A DNA stretch of 64,000 bases. Origin: Verticillium longisporum. Its lineage: Eukaryota; Ascomycota; Sordariomycetes; Glomerellales; Plectosphaerellaceae. The notes under the pieces were generated by a model, which was not told the origin of the DNA, did not search any database, and saw only the letters and a program-made list of their open reading frames with translations. The position numbers were made by a program, and so were the translations under genes. Positions 23,265 to 32,816 of the stretch are shown one piece after another (position 1 is the stretch's first letter; every line of letters starts with the position of its first letter). The DNA lies in NCBI GenBank assembly GCA_019188255.1, contig JAETXT010000001.1, positions 5,456,001-5,520,000 of the forward strand, written 5' to 3'.

Positions 23265-24548
23265 TCATTGCAGCAGCGGCGTCTGCTCGCTCGCAGCGCC
23301 CTCGGCACCGCCAGAGCTCTGCCGTCCGTACAGCAGCTGGACATCCTCCTCGTGCCCCTGGCGGATGGCCTTTCCGCGCAAATACCAGCCCGCGCAGACG
23401 CCGGCTCCCGGACCGAGGACGACGGTGACGCCGAGGACGGCGAGGACGACCTTGAGGCCGGCCTCGACGAGAAGCCAGTAGAGGGTCGTGACGCCCATGA
23501 AGGCCATGTCTATCTCGATGATGGTGATTGTGCTCTTGGTCAGGTCGCGGCGGTCGTCGCGGCGGGTCAGGCTCCAGATCCAGTGGATGTGGGCTGCGAG
23601 CGAGCAGACGACGGGGACGAGGTAGACGAGGGCCAGAGCGGGGCGGTTCGACTCGAGGTCGAGGGTGCGACGGTGGCTTCCGTTCGATGAGGGAGCAGAG
23701 CTGCGGCGGCGTCGGCGGCTGGGGATGAGGCGGGGCTGGAGGCTGTGGATGGCCGTCTTGGCGGCGCGGCGGAAGAGGGAGACCCAGATGGGGAAGAGCA
23801 GCCAGAGGCCGATGGTGGCGGGGGTGTTATAGATGAGCATGAGGATGGAGGGCAGGACGAAGCCGAGAGCGACGGCATCGGGGATGGCGACGGCGTCGGC
23901 GTCGGTCTCGAGGTGGCGGCGGCGGAGTTTGCGCTTGAGGGCCTCCTCGGCGGTGAGAGACTCGGTCTCAGGCTCGACTTCTTCTACTTCGGCGGCGGCG
24001 AGTGCGGCAGACTCTTCGTCGTTGGAGGAGCTCGAGCTCGAGGCCGAGGATGCGTGGCGCAGGCGGCGGCGGTTGGTGGGATTGAAGCGGACCTCGCGGC
24101 CCATCTGCAGCATGAAGCTGCCGACGATGAGGAGCTGCCAGATGATGGAGCCGCCGAGGAGGTTCATGACGAGCCAGAGCAGCATGAGACGGCGCAGCAG
24201 CCAGTTGGGGCGGCTGCCGTTGCGGGATGATTCGACAATGGTTATGGTCAGCAGTGCAGCGAGGAAGCTGAGGCTCACGGCCATGACTGCCCATGACCGG
24301 ACGGAGGCGAGAGCCAGCTGGAAGAAGGAGAGGGCGAAGCATAGGGGTGCACCGAGACCGGGAATCCACGAGACAGACGGGAGGCGTGAACGCGCGTGGC
24401 ATTGCGAGAATAGGAGAGCCGTGTTGACGTCGGCATGAACCACGATGACGGCAAGCGTCAGCACGGCGAGGAGGGGAAGCGGGATCAAGAGGGGCCTCAG
24501 GGCGAAGGTGCGGATGGGCGGGCGGCGGAGGTAGCGCGGGAGCTCCAT
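23265..24548 (-). CDS. Polytopic integral membrane protein of unknown function
   Basis: A single exon of 427 residues. ATG 24548 (MELPRYLRRPP) is the first ATG in a frame that stays open upstream. I count about eight to nine hydrophobic segments, for example LLIPLPLLAVLTLAVIVVH near the N-terminus, LLLWLVMNLLGGSIIWQLLI in the middle, and two near the C-terminus. Between them is a long cytosol-like loop with a Ser-rich run (SSASSSSSSNDEE) and a Glu-rich, then Arg-rich, stretch. The tail ends in SEQTPLLQ, an acidic dileucine-like EQTPLL signal suggestive of vacuolar or endosomal sorting. I do not recognise the family; the general layout recalls fungal AtmA/PaxA-type membrane proteins, but that is weak. 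The frame is intact. Confidence 0.65.
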   Translation of the reverse strand: MELPRYLRRPPIRTFALRPLLIPLPLLAVLTLAVIVVHADVNTALLFSQCHARSRLPSVSWIPGLGAPLCFALSFFQLALASVRSWAVMAVSLSFLAALLTITIVESSRNGSRPNWLLRRLMLLWLVMNLLGGSIIWQLLIVGSFMLQMGREVRFNPTNRRRLRHASSASSSSSSNDEESAALAAAEVEEVEPETESLTAEEALKRKLRRRHLETDADAVAIPDAVALGFVLPSILMLIYNTPATIGLWLLFPIWVSLFRRAAKTAIHSLQPRLIPSRRRRRSSAPSSNGSHRRTLDLESNRPALALVYLVPVVCSLAAHIHWIWSLTRRDDRRDLTKSTITIIEIDMAFMGVTTLYWLLVEAGLKVVLAVLGVTVVLGPGAGVCAGWYLRGKAIRQGHEEDVQLLYGRQSSGGAEGAASEQTPLLQ

Positions 24549-26000
24549 CGCTGCCGTGGACGAGAAAATGCTCTGTGGTGGACGAGATTGGTTCTCGGTA
24601 TATCCCAGGATGAAGCTGATGAAAATGCGCTGGTGGGGGTTAATCGATGGTGAAATTGAGGGTAAGCTCCGTCGAGAGGTCGAAACTGTGAGCGAAGATG
24701 ACGTTGATGTCACGGTCACAGGCGTCTGAGGTGAGGCAGGCGCGCCAGGTCCAGAACTAGCACACAGATGCACGTGCCAGACAGTGCCAGACAGTGCCAG
24801 TCATGTGCAGTGCCTGACAGTGGCCTCCTCTCCCCGCCCCCGCATGGATGCCTGCTGTGATGCCCTACCATCCTCACCATCACCACCACCACCAGCTACA
24901 GCCACGGCTGCCACACCCAACGGAAGAGGCTGAGACATCAGTCAAGACATCAGTCACACGCCTGGTATGCGGTTGATCTCTTAGGGTGCGGGGAGGAACG
25001 CCATTGTGGCTGTTGGTGTCAGTCGTTCTACATCAGAGCATTCGGCAGTCTGCAAGGCATGCTCGTTGCCTCTGAGTCGGACTCTTCAGGCTTGACATTA
25101 AATAGTCCGACTTGACATCAAGAGTCCGACTTGACATCGAGAGTCCGGCTTGATGTCAAAGGAGCGACTGGACATCAAGAGTCCGGCTTGATGTCAAAGG
25201 TCCGACTGGACATCCAGCATCAGACGTCAAGCTAGATCTTCCACCAGACAAACACGACAAAACGGACATCGTCCTTTGGCAGGCTTGACCTCTGGCAAGT
25301 GTTGGCTTGCGACCTGCGTCTTCGGTCTGGCTAGCCCGCCGCCTAGAGACGCCCGACTGACCAACGACAACGGCTTGCAGCAATGGCCCTCGTCTTCTCT
25401 CTCCTTGTTCCTTTCCAAACCTGTGTGTCTGGGTACCTTATTCATCGTCCCACCTCCCGACGCAGTAGATCATGCCATCATGGTCTCCGTCGACGTCTGC
25501 TCACTTGAAGCAGCGTCTTGTGTCCTCACTCCATTGGCGCTCTGACGTTCTCAAGGAAAATGGCGACCCCTGATGCCCATCGCCTCACCATGTTTGGTTG
25601 CGTTACAATCCTGGTGCCCCATGCAATTGTGCCCGCCGATACGCCACGTGGAGGAGCTTCGTTCCGTTCCTTTGTTCTGCTGGCTTCGCCTCCCCCTGGC
25701 GAGTGCCTGCATGAGCATTATCTCACTATCAGCAGATTCCGCGATACCGCCTCTACCTGCTGCCACACGTTCAGCAATCGTGCCATTCGAGCCCCAAAGT
25801 CTCGCTGTATGTGCCTGGGCCACGCCGCCCTGTTTTGTTAGCCGCCCTCACGGTGTTGGATCAGCGGCTTGTTGTCGTGAGCCCAATATTGATCTTCCCG
25901 TCTCGCCCATCATCTTCTGAATATCGTTGCAGTTGCAGCGCCAGCTTCCTCGCCATAGAATCCTTTGTTCACTCGAGCTTTGTTCTTGAAGGTCGCCGTC
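24549..26000. other. Intergenic: divergent promoters, with short repeats
   Basis: 1.45 kb without a supported gene. It holds a small tandem (agtgccagac, about 2.5 copies at 24775-24801) and the degenerate repeat array described at 25085-25215. Open stretches at 25276-25920 on the plus strand do not resemble protein. Confidence 0.5.
25085..25215. repeat. Degenerate tandem array of gacttgacatcaagagtccg-like units
   Basis: About six units of 19-23 bases alternate between the form ttgacatcaagagtccg and the near-inverted form ggcttgatgtcaaaggt. cttgatgtcaa and ttgacatcaag are reverse complements, so the array can form nested hairpins. Confidence 0.75.
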
Positions 26001-27163
26001 ATGGCTGAGCCCACCAACACCCCTTTCCCACCCGGCACCCCGAACCCCGCCTCTACCCCGCGAGCGGCTTCGCCCGCGTCCCCGTCCGACTTCCGCTCTC
26101 CAACAACGACGCGACCGCTCTCCGGCACGAAGCCCGTCGTCCTCCACATTGGCGACCCCATCCGATACAATCCCGAGACCTACCGCCAGTTTGAGGCTCA
26201 ATGCGACATCATCCGGCCCTCCGCCGCCGAGCGCCAGCGCGATGCGTTCAAGCGCGCCCTGCTTGAACGCCGTTGGGGTGAGTTTGACGCCATCTTCCGC
26301 CCCTTTTGGGGCACCGGCGGCGAGATGGGACAATGGGACCAAGAGCTCGTCAGCTTGCTGCCCCCAAGTGTCAAAGTCTTTGCCAGCGCCGGCGCCGGCT
26401 TTGACTGGGCGGACACGAAACTCCTCGGCGCGCGCGGCATCGTCTACTGCAACTCAGGCCTCGCCGCCGCCGACGCCGTCGCCGACTTTGCCCTCGCCAT
26501 GATCATCGCTACCTTCCGCCACCTCCCCTGGTGCGTCGCTGCCGCGGGCGCAGCCAACCCCGCCGCCTTCCAGGACTGCCACGAGCGCGCCACGGCCGTC
26601 TCCCACACCCTCCGCGGCCAGGTCCTCGGTCTCATCGGCCTCGGCAACATTGGCCACGCCATCGCCGCACGCGCCGCCTTTGGTTTCGGTATGGCCATTC
26701 ACTACCATGACGTCTACCGCAAAGAGGCCGCTCTCGAGACGAAGCTGAGTGCCACGTTCCACGCCGAGCTCGATGACCTCCTGCACGTCGCCGACTGCGT
26801 CGTGCTCTGCGCCCCTACGCAGGCGGCCACATCATCACGGCCGCCTCGCTGCAGCACTTCAAGCGCGGGTCGCGGTTTGTCAACGTCGCGCGCGGCAGTC
26901 TCGTCGACGAACCCGCCCTGGCCGACGCCCTCGAGGCCGGCCTCCTGAGCAGTGTGGCGCTCGACGTGCACGCCGCCGAGCCGTCGTTGCATCCCAGGCT
27001 CGCGGCCATGGCGGGTTCCAAGGCGTTTCTGACGTGCCATAATGCGGGCGGCACCGTCGAGACCCATGCTGGGTTTGAGGAGCTGAGCATGCGGAACATC
27101 ATGGCCGTGCTGGCCGGACAGGCGGCGGTCACGCCCGTGAACCTGGAACATCTGCGGGGGTGA
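26001..27163 (+). CDS. D-isomer-specific 2-hydroxyacid dehydrogenase, one frameshift
   Basis: A single exon, 387 residues after correction. ATG 26001 follows in-frame upstream sequence lacking another ATG. The first 45 residues are Pro/Thr-rich and disordered. The catalytic-domain part contains FASAGAGFDWAD and NSGLAAADAVADFALAMII; the NAD-binding domain has the Rossmann loop GLIGLGNIGHAIA; then RFVNVARGSLVDEPALADAL with the conserved Arg-Gly, the Glu in AAEPSLHP, and CHNAGGTVET carrying the catalytic His. This is the fungal mandelate-dehydrogenase-like branch that reduces 2-oxo acids with NAD(P)H; the substrate is unknown. Frame changes between VLCAPT and GGHIITAASL at 26820-26825, explained by one missing base next to cagg. 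Near-identical GC-rich codon use on both sides argues against decay. Confidence 0.88.
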
Positions 27164-27466
27164 TGTTTGGTCTGGAAGCTCTTCCGTAGGCATTTGAGTT
27201 GAGTGGATGTATGATTTACGAAGACCCTTGTGCAATGCGATCCAAATCTCAAGCGATTGCTGCGAGGATTCATAACGTGCTGTGACTTTGCTTTGCTAGT
27301 TCATCATTAGAACAGCGCATATAGACAGACTCGCCGCAGTGCAACTTATGGCCAGAAAGAAATCATGTTTGTTGCTCAAGCCCGACATTCGTCGTTACCC
27401 AAGTGAACCTTTACCCGAAACGCCGCCGAGGCTTCCTTCGCCCGAAAACTAAGACAGTTGGTATCA
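27164..27466. other. Intergenic between convergent 3' ends
   Basis: 303 bases between the dehydrogenase and RTT109 stop codons. Nothing beyond presumed 3' untranslated sequence is seen. Confidence 0.5.
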
Positions 27467-29097
27467 TCAAGCCCTCGGCTTCTTCCGAACGAGACCATCA
27501 CTTAGAACGTTGATCTTGGCAGGCTGATCTCCGTCCCCCTCTATCGCTGGCGCCCTCTTACGCTTCACCATCCCGGAGAGGTTGTTCACAGTCTCGGTTG
27601 CCGTCGCAGACACTGCATGGTCCACGACACTGACGTCGCGTTGGCCAGTGACCTCCAAGCCCCACGGCTCGCCCATGCCAACCTCACTCACCCACCTCCT
27701 TGTGCTGCCCTTAGCAAGGTCCAAATTGGCAAAGTCGAGGTGGAGAAGCAGTTCTATCGAACGCTTGTACGCCGATTCCTCGACAATCCGCTGCCCACGC
27801 CCCTCGAGGGGCCAATAATAGTACGCAGTGCTGATCTTGCGATCCTTGAACTGGTTACGTCGTTGGGTTTTGATGTTGGGCTGGCGCGTCTTAATGATGC
27901 CGCGGAGAGGCTTCTTCTTCTTCTTGGCCTTCTTCTCAGATAGGCCTTGGAAGCTGCATCGGCGGACTCTGTCGTTGGAAAAAGCTTTTTTGGGGTGAGG
28001 AGCAGATTGGCCGTGCTCGTTGTCCGTTGTTTTGATGGAGTCGAAGGCGGCTCGGAAGTGGAGGGCGTGCTTAACGAAGCACTGGGCGTGGGAAAAGACG
28101 CGGGAGCGTCTGCTCTCTGTCCACCGTTCTTGGGGTCAAACACGACCCAGATGAAGCCTGTCAGCCTACCACTGGAGCACTCTTGTCGATAGGCCAGCAT
28201 TTCCCAGAACTGATCGAGCGAGCGGATGCCCTTCCACATGCCTGTCGTCTGGAGCTGTTTTGACTTGGCCGACTCCTCATCCAGCTCGCCCCGGTACCGA
28301 GACTTCGGGTCGTCTGGGGACTTTGGGATAAGGCATCTTGGCGGAACCCAGTCGTACTCCCTGGTGTAGTGCGATATCCTTTCCAGCGGATGTCCCAGTT
28401 CCCAATGGGTGGCCGCGTATTCTGTGCGGGGCAAGAAAGCTTTTGTTTCGTACGCGTCCAACCCGGGAATCACGAGATAGGCCTTGGTGCCCGCCCAGTC
28501 CCCTGCCGGCGGCGATGCCAACAAAGGATTCAGCACCCTGCACCACCACTTCACCAAGCCCCTATCATCAAGCACGTGTTTCGTCTTGTTCTTGATGCTA
28601 CCGGGAAACAGATATTGATCCTGCGCACGAGCGAACAAGCTGACAATGCACTGCTTGTCTTTGCGTTGGCGCTGCTCGACGAGATATGACATAAAGGCGC
28701 CACAGACCTCCTTGATGGGCGATGGCGTGCCCTTCGGAAGGCCCAAAAGAGCAAGGTATCCGGTGGAGTCGGCCTTGGAAACGAAGAACGTACTCGTATA
28801 CGCGGTCGTGAAGATGAAGATCTCGATCGCAAAGGCAAGCACCGTCGGGCTTCCGTGGTCGCCGCCATTGGCTGTTGATGTTGAGCCGGTTGTGTCGACG
28901 CTCACGGCAAGGAAGTGGTTTTCGCAGTAAGTTTTATCTTCATGCTCGTTGGGTGGTGCAGAAAAAAGTGCGGTCGTCTTGGTTGGCGGCGTTGACAGGT
29001 GGTAAACGCCAAAGGCGAGATCCTTGGGAAGCACCCGTGACAGCCTCTCGACAAGGAGGGGCTTGCCTGGTGCGAGTTTTGGGGGTATAGAAGACAT
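27467..29097 (-). CDS. RTT109: Histone H3 acetyltransferase RTT109, one frameshift
   Basis: A single exon from ATG 29097, 543 residues once one base is restored. The N-terminal part matches the fungal Rtt109 fold: LPKDLAFGVYHLSTPP, a loop, YCENHFLAVSV, LAFAIEIFIFTTAYTSTFFVSKADSTGY and EYDWVPPRCLIPKSPDDPKSRY (catalytic-domain Asp region). It then carries a Ser/Pro/Thr-rich insertion, a poly-Lys patch and ISTAYYYWPLEGRGQRIV. Rtt109 acetylates H3 K56 and N-terminal lysines with chaperones Asf1 and Vps75 during replication. Residues up to ESADAASKA and those from SEKKAKKKKKPLRGI are in different frames; a missing G in plus-strand 27943-27944 (C in coding sense) fits. The 393 bp divergent promoter is shared with the mitoribosomal gene at 29491. 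Confidence 0.9.
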
Positions 29098-29490
29098 TGC
29101 GAAGGGCTACTTGTCCACGGATCGTCGGCATTAGAAGGCCAGTCTTGGTCTTTTCTTTGTGGCTTTAGTTTTGATTGTAATGTATGGTGACGCGACCCAA
29201 TCGACCGACGAGCCCGAACAAGGCAGCGAGAACGCAGCTGTCGCGGTGTTGGACGCGTTGCAACCTTCAAGTGCAGGTGGAGTCGAAGCTGACAGGGGTG
29301 ATATTCAGGGGTCTAGCACTGGACTGGCCTAACCTTGATGCCGTAAGCAGCGCGAGTCCACGTGACATCGAAGCTCCCATTGACGAAAAAAGTCATGTTG
29401 CGATGTTCCCACCGCGAGCTCTAGCCCCGTGTCGACCCTACGATTAATCCAAGCATCACGCCCTTGCCATTCCCGACCATTGTTGGTACA
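29098..29490. promoter_or_regulatory. Divergent promoter RTT109 / mL57
   Basis: 393 bases between the two start codons. No clear TATA box or known operator is recognised. Confidence 0.4.
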
Positions 29491-30436
29491 ATGGCGACGA
29501 ACAGCCCCCGATTTTCAGCATTTGCTGTCTCGAAGCGTGCTCTTCAGCACTGCCGAACCTCGCGAACCGCATCCTCCTCCCCTGCGCTGCAATGCGCCCG
29601 AACCTTCGTTACGACCCCGGCCAAGGCCCAAAACGAAAGCAGGAGCAAGATTGATCAGCTATCCCGACGGGTGGAGGAGTCTGAGAGGCCCGATGATCTG
29701 AAGAGCGAGCGCCCACGCTGGTCATACACCCCAGAGGCAATGAAAGCCCCCTTCTCGCCGCACATCACCAAGAAGCCCTCTCGCAGCGTGTGGCACGTCA
29801 ATTCGGATCCTAAGAAGCTCGACCAAATGTATGTGCGCTTCTTGGGCCGGGATGGCGACAAGCTTCTACCGGAGGAAATCAAGTGGCTCGCTGTCACGCA
29901 TAAGAGCTTCGACTACGGAAGGAGAGGGTTCAATGACAGGTTGGCGTTCCTCGGTACGCACGCAATTACGGAACAATGGCAAGAATAATGCTAACACGCT
30001 TGCAGGCCGTCAAGCCGTCGTTCTCGAGGTTGCTCAGAGCATTTTATCCGCCGCCCCCAAGCCCGGCGCAGTCGTCGCCGACGAATTCAACCGACAGCCG
30101 TTTGAGCACCCTGCGCTTGCAAGGCTCGACAACTTCAATGCACAGCTTCCGCACGACGTTGTCTCGAGGGAAAAGATTGAGCAGTTGGCCATCGATGTTG
30201 GTCTGGATAAAGTACTCAGGTGGAAGCCTAGACTGGTGAGTTCCATCGAGGAGTCCTGCAGCTGGACAACATGCTAACGACAAGCACAGCCCGAGAACCT
30301 GGCAGGATCCGGTGTTCAGGTCGTGCTCAACGGTGCCGTTCATGCCATCATTGGCGCCATTTCGTTGCAGCATGGTGCCGAGGTCGCGGGAAAGATTGTG
30401 CGGGAGAGGATACTTTCGCAATTAGCTCTCCAGTGA
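29491..30436 (+). CDS. MRPL15 (mL57): Mitochondrial large-subunit ribosomal protein mL57 (RNase III-like fold)
   Basis: Three exons: 29491-29953, 30006-30235 and 30290-30436, with introns 29954-30005 (gtacgc..gctaac..gcag) and 30236-30289 (gtgagt..gctaac..cacag); 279 residues, intact. The N-terminus is Arg/Ser-rich like a mitochondrial presequence (to about residue 50). The rest is a degenerate RNase III domain: LPEEIKWLAVTHKSFDYGRRGFNDRLAFLG replaces the catalytic ERLEFLGD signature, so no nuclease activity is expected. The last exon, VLNGAVHAIIGAISLQHGAEVAG, matches the final RNase III helices. In yeast this family member is Mrpl15, a structural protein of the mitoribosome. Confidence 0.88.
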
Positions 30437-30685
30437 GGGCGGCAGTAGACGGGGATCTGTAACATAGGTGTATTATCACAGCGTGTATACCACACATTTC
30501 ATCTTACTGAGGTTGCTCGGACATGAGTTGAAAAGGGGTTGTATGAGTTTGAGGGGTGTTTGATAGGTGTCGCCCATGAGTGCCGTGACGATTATTCGAT
30601 TCCCTAGCCATATCTGGGTAGCCGTCGTTTGAGATGTCCCTGCATGTCTGATTTCGTATCATGACGGCCTACACAACAGTTACGA

Positions 30686-31691
30686 TCACGCCACGCTGCG
30701 CACGCTGGCCCCCAGCTGGCCCTTCTCCACAAGTTCCACCCGCGGTTGAACTTTCTCCCATATCCCTTCCGCAACCTCCTCGACACTGGCTCCCGCATCC
30801 ACGACGACCAAGTCCTCCTCCTCCTGGCGGAATTCCCGGTCCACGCGCCGGTCCTCGTCCCCTAGACCGCCGTCGGCTCCTATCCGACCCATGGCCAGGC
30901 CCCAGAAAAGCTCACGCACGCGGCGCTGCATCTCTCCGCGTTCGTACACTTCGCCGCCCCAACCACCGCGGGACTTGGCTGTCGCTTCATCGAGATCGAG
31001 GAAGAGGACCAGGTCAGGCCGAGGGAGCCCGATGTCAGGTACGCGCGCCCAATGCAGTGACAGGGAGGGGTTATGCTTGGCAGCCGAATAGACGATGCCT
31101 GAATGATAGTAACGGTCACACAAGATCGTGGTGCCGGAAGCGAGCAATTGACGAATAGTTTTCCTGTCAATATTAGTGATGTGGTGTCTTCGAGAACTGT
31201 CATGACCGCTCACACAGCCTCCCAGCGATTGGCGCTGAAAAGAAGATGAATAACGTGGTCGTCCATCTCGACGGAGCTCTTCAGGTAAGCATCAATCATC
31301 TGGCCGATGGGCGTCGAGCGATCTATCAATCATCAGCAAGGGCTCGTAAGTATCTCAAAGGTGACGAGGATCAGGGACAGCCAAATCGTGTCGCGTGAGC
31401 CCGTTGATGGTCCATCTTACCCGGAAACCTCATGACCTTCACCTTCTTGCCTAGCTCGACGAAACGCTGCTCTAGCAATTTCACCTGTGTCGTCTTGCCG
31501 CTGCGATCCAAGCCCTCGAGGATGACCAACGCTCCGCGGGTGATGGCCGACTCGGGAGCCACGAGTTGTTCGTCATCCATACCGATACTTAGGGCTGTGG
31601 CCTCTTTTTCGGGGCTGACAGCGGCTTTGGAGGCAACTGCCTCGGTGGATGTCGCAATCGCAGCTATGGCTAGGTCGTTGATAGATGCCAT
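30686..31691 (-). CDS. CDC8: Thymidylate kinase
   Basis: Three exons: 31691-31421, 31322-31214 and 31163-30686, with introns 31323-31420 and 31164-31213; 285 residues. ATG 31691 (MASINDLAI) is the first in frame. The enzyme phosphorylates dTMP to dTDP with ATP. The P-loop reads LEGLDRSGKTTQ, the DR(S/T)TPIGQ and LLFSANRWE segments are created by correct splicing, and CDRYYHSGIVYSAAK is the dTMP-binding DRY motif. There is an unusual 45-residue N-terminal extension and a long acidic lid/C-terminal segment (EDRRVDREFRQEEEDLVVV), making it longer than the roughly 216-residue yeast Cdc8. It is convergent with mL57, 249 bp apart. No frame defect. Confidence 0.92.
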
Positions 31692-32816
31692 TTGGCTGCT
31701 GGTGTGCGAGTAATGCAATTGGATGCAGGACGAGAGGCTCTAGATTGAGCGTATGACAATCCCACAGCCTTGTGCAACGTGCGGTCCGCAGAGGTGGGGT
31801 CGCGTCCAGTAGACATGAAGAATTAGGTACGCTAATATCATAGGTACGTTTTCAATGATCCTCACACTCTCCTTAAGAGCAATATTACTTAGAGTGCAAA
31901 TCGTCATTAATTAACCAATGCTTCCTTCACAGCGTTAAAATGCCTACAGATGAGATACTATAGAAAGGACAGCTCTCTTCTACTTGCAAGCAATTTCCGC
32001 TACTGACTATTTGTATGGCGAGATCGTTGTCACTCGATGTAGATACTGTGCAGCTTACAAATGGAGAGAAGGGGCCCTGGCAAGAAGAGGTCTTCAGCGT
32101 TTACTCAGTCGAAGAGTCCCAGTCACCCGAAGACATTAAGAGCAATTGCGAATGCTAGTCAAGAGATAAGCCCCTGCAGACCGAGACGCTGGCAAGCAGG
32201 TGACAGAAGAAAGCCGTGCTCCAAATCCGCCCAACACAGGTATCATAAACATGGGTTCTCCCAACTCCAGAACCCTCTCAACACCTCGTGTCTCAACGAA
32301 TGCTCTGAAGTTCTGCTTAACTAGAAAAACGGCGATATTTTCAATGATATGTCTAATTTTAATAATCTTGAGTTGATGTATTATAGTATGACGGTTTAAA
32401 GTACACTCACTTTCTAGGAGTATAACGTCTTTTGTCACACCCTTGACTGGACACAGAGGAATATGGACAGTTTCGCAGATTTCGTAGGTCCTGACTTCAG
32501 ACGTTTTCACCACCATACCTCACAAACGACGACCGTACGGGTGTTGCGGTAAACACCCTCGCTCTACCTAGGACGACGTTTCACCATGCAATTGTATGCG
32601 TATGTTCAAAGCCACATGCGAGAGCAAGTAACGGTAGCGAAATAGCATGTTCACGACCAAAACTATTCTAACTACTGTCTACATTTGGCCAGGAGTTTTT
32701 TTTTTTTTTTGGCTTGCGCTCTGTGCATCTACCTAGATCTGACATCGTGTTTTCAATGCAGAGACGTTCTCCTGCCAGCGCATACACTGTAGGGCAATGA
32801 CAGGCCTGGTGACCTG
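31692..32816. other. Intergenic, locally AT-rich
   Basis: 1.1 kb without a supported gene. The part 31800-32420 is poorer in GC than the surroundings but keeps CA and TG dinucleotides, so I cannot call it RIP. A run of T lies at 32696-32710. Confidence 0.5.

Noticed and set aside
31800..32420. Second RIP island
   Set aside because: It is AT-rich but CA and TG are not depleted and no repeat partner is visible.
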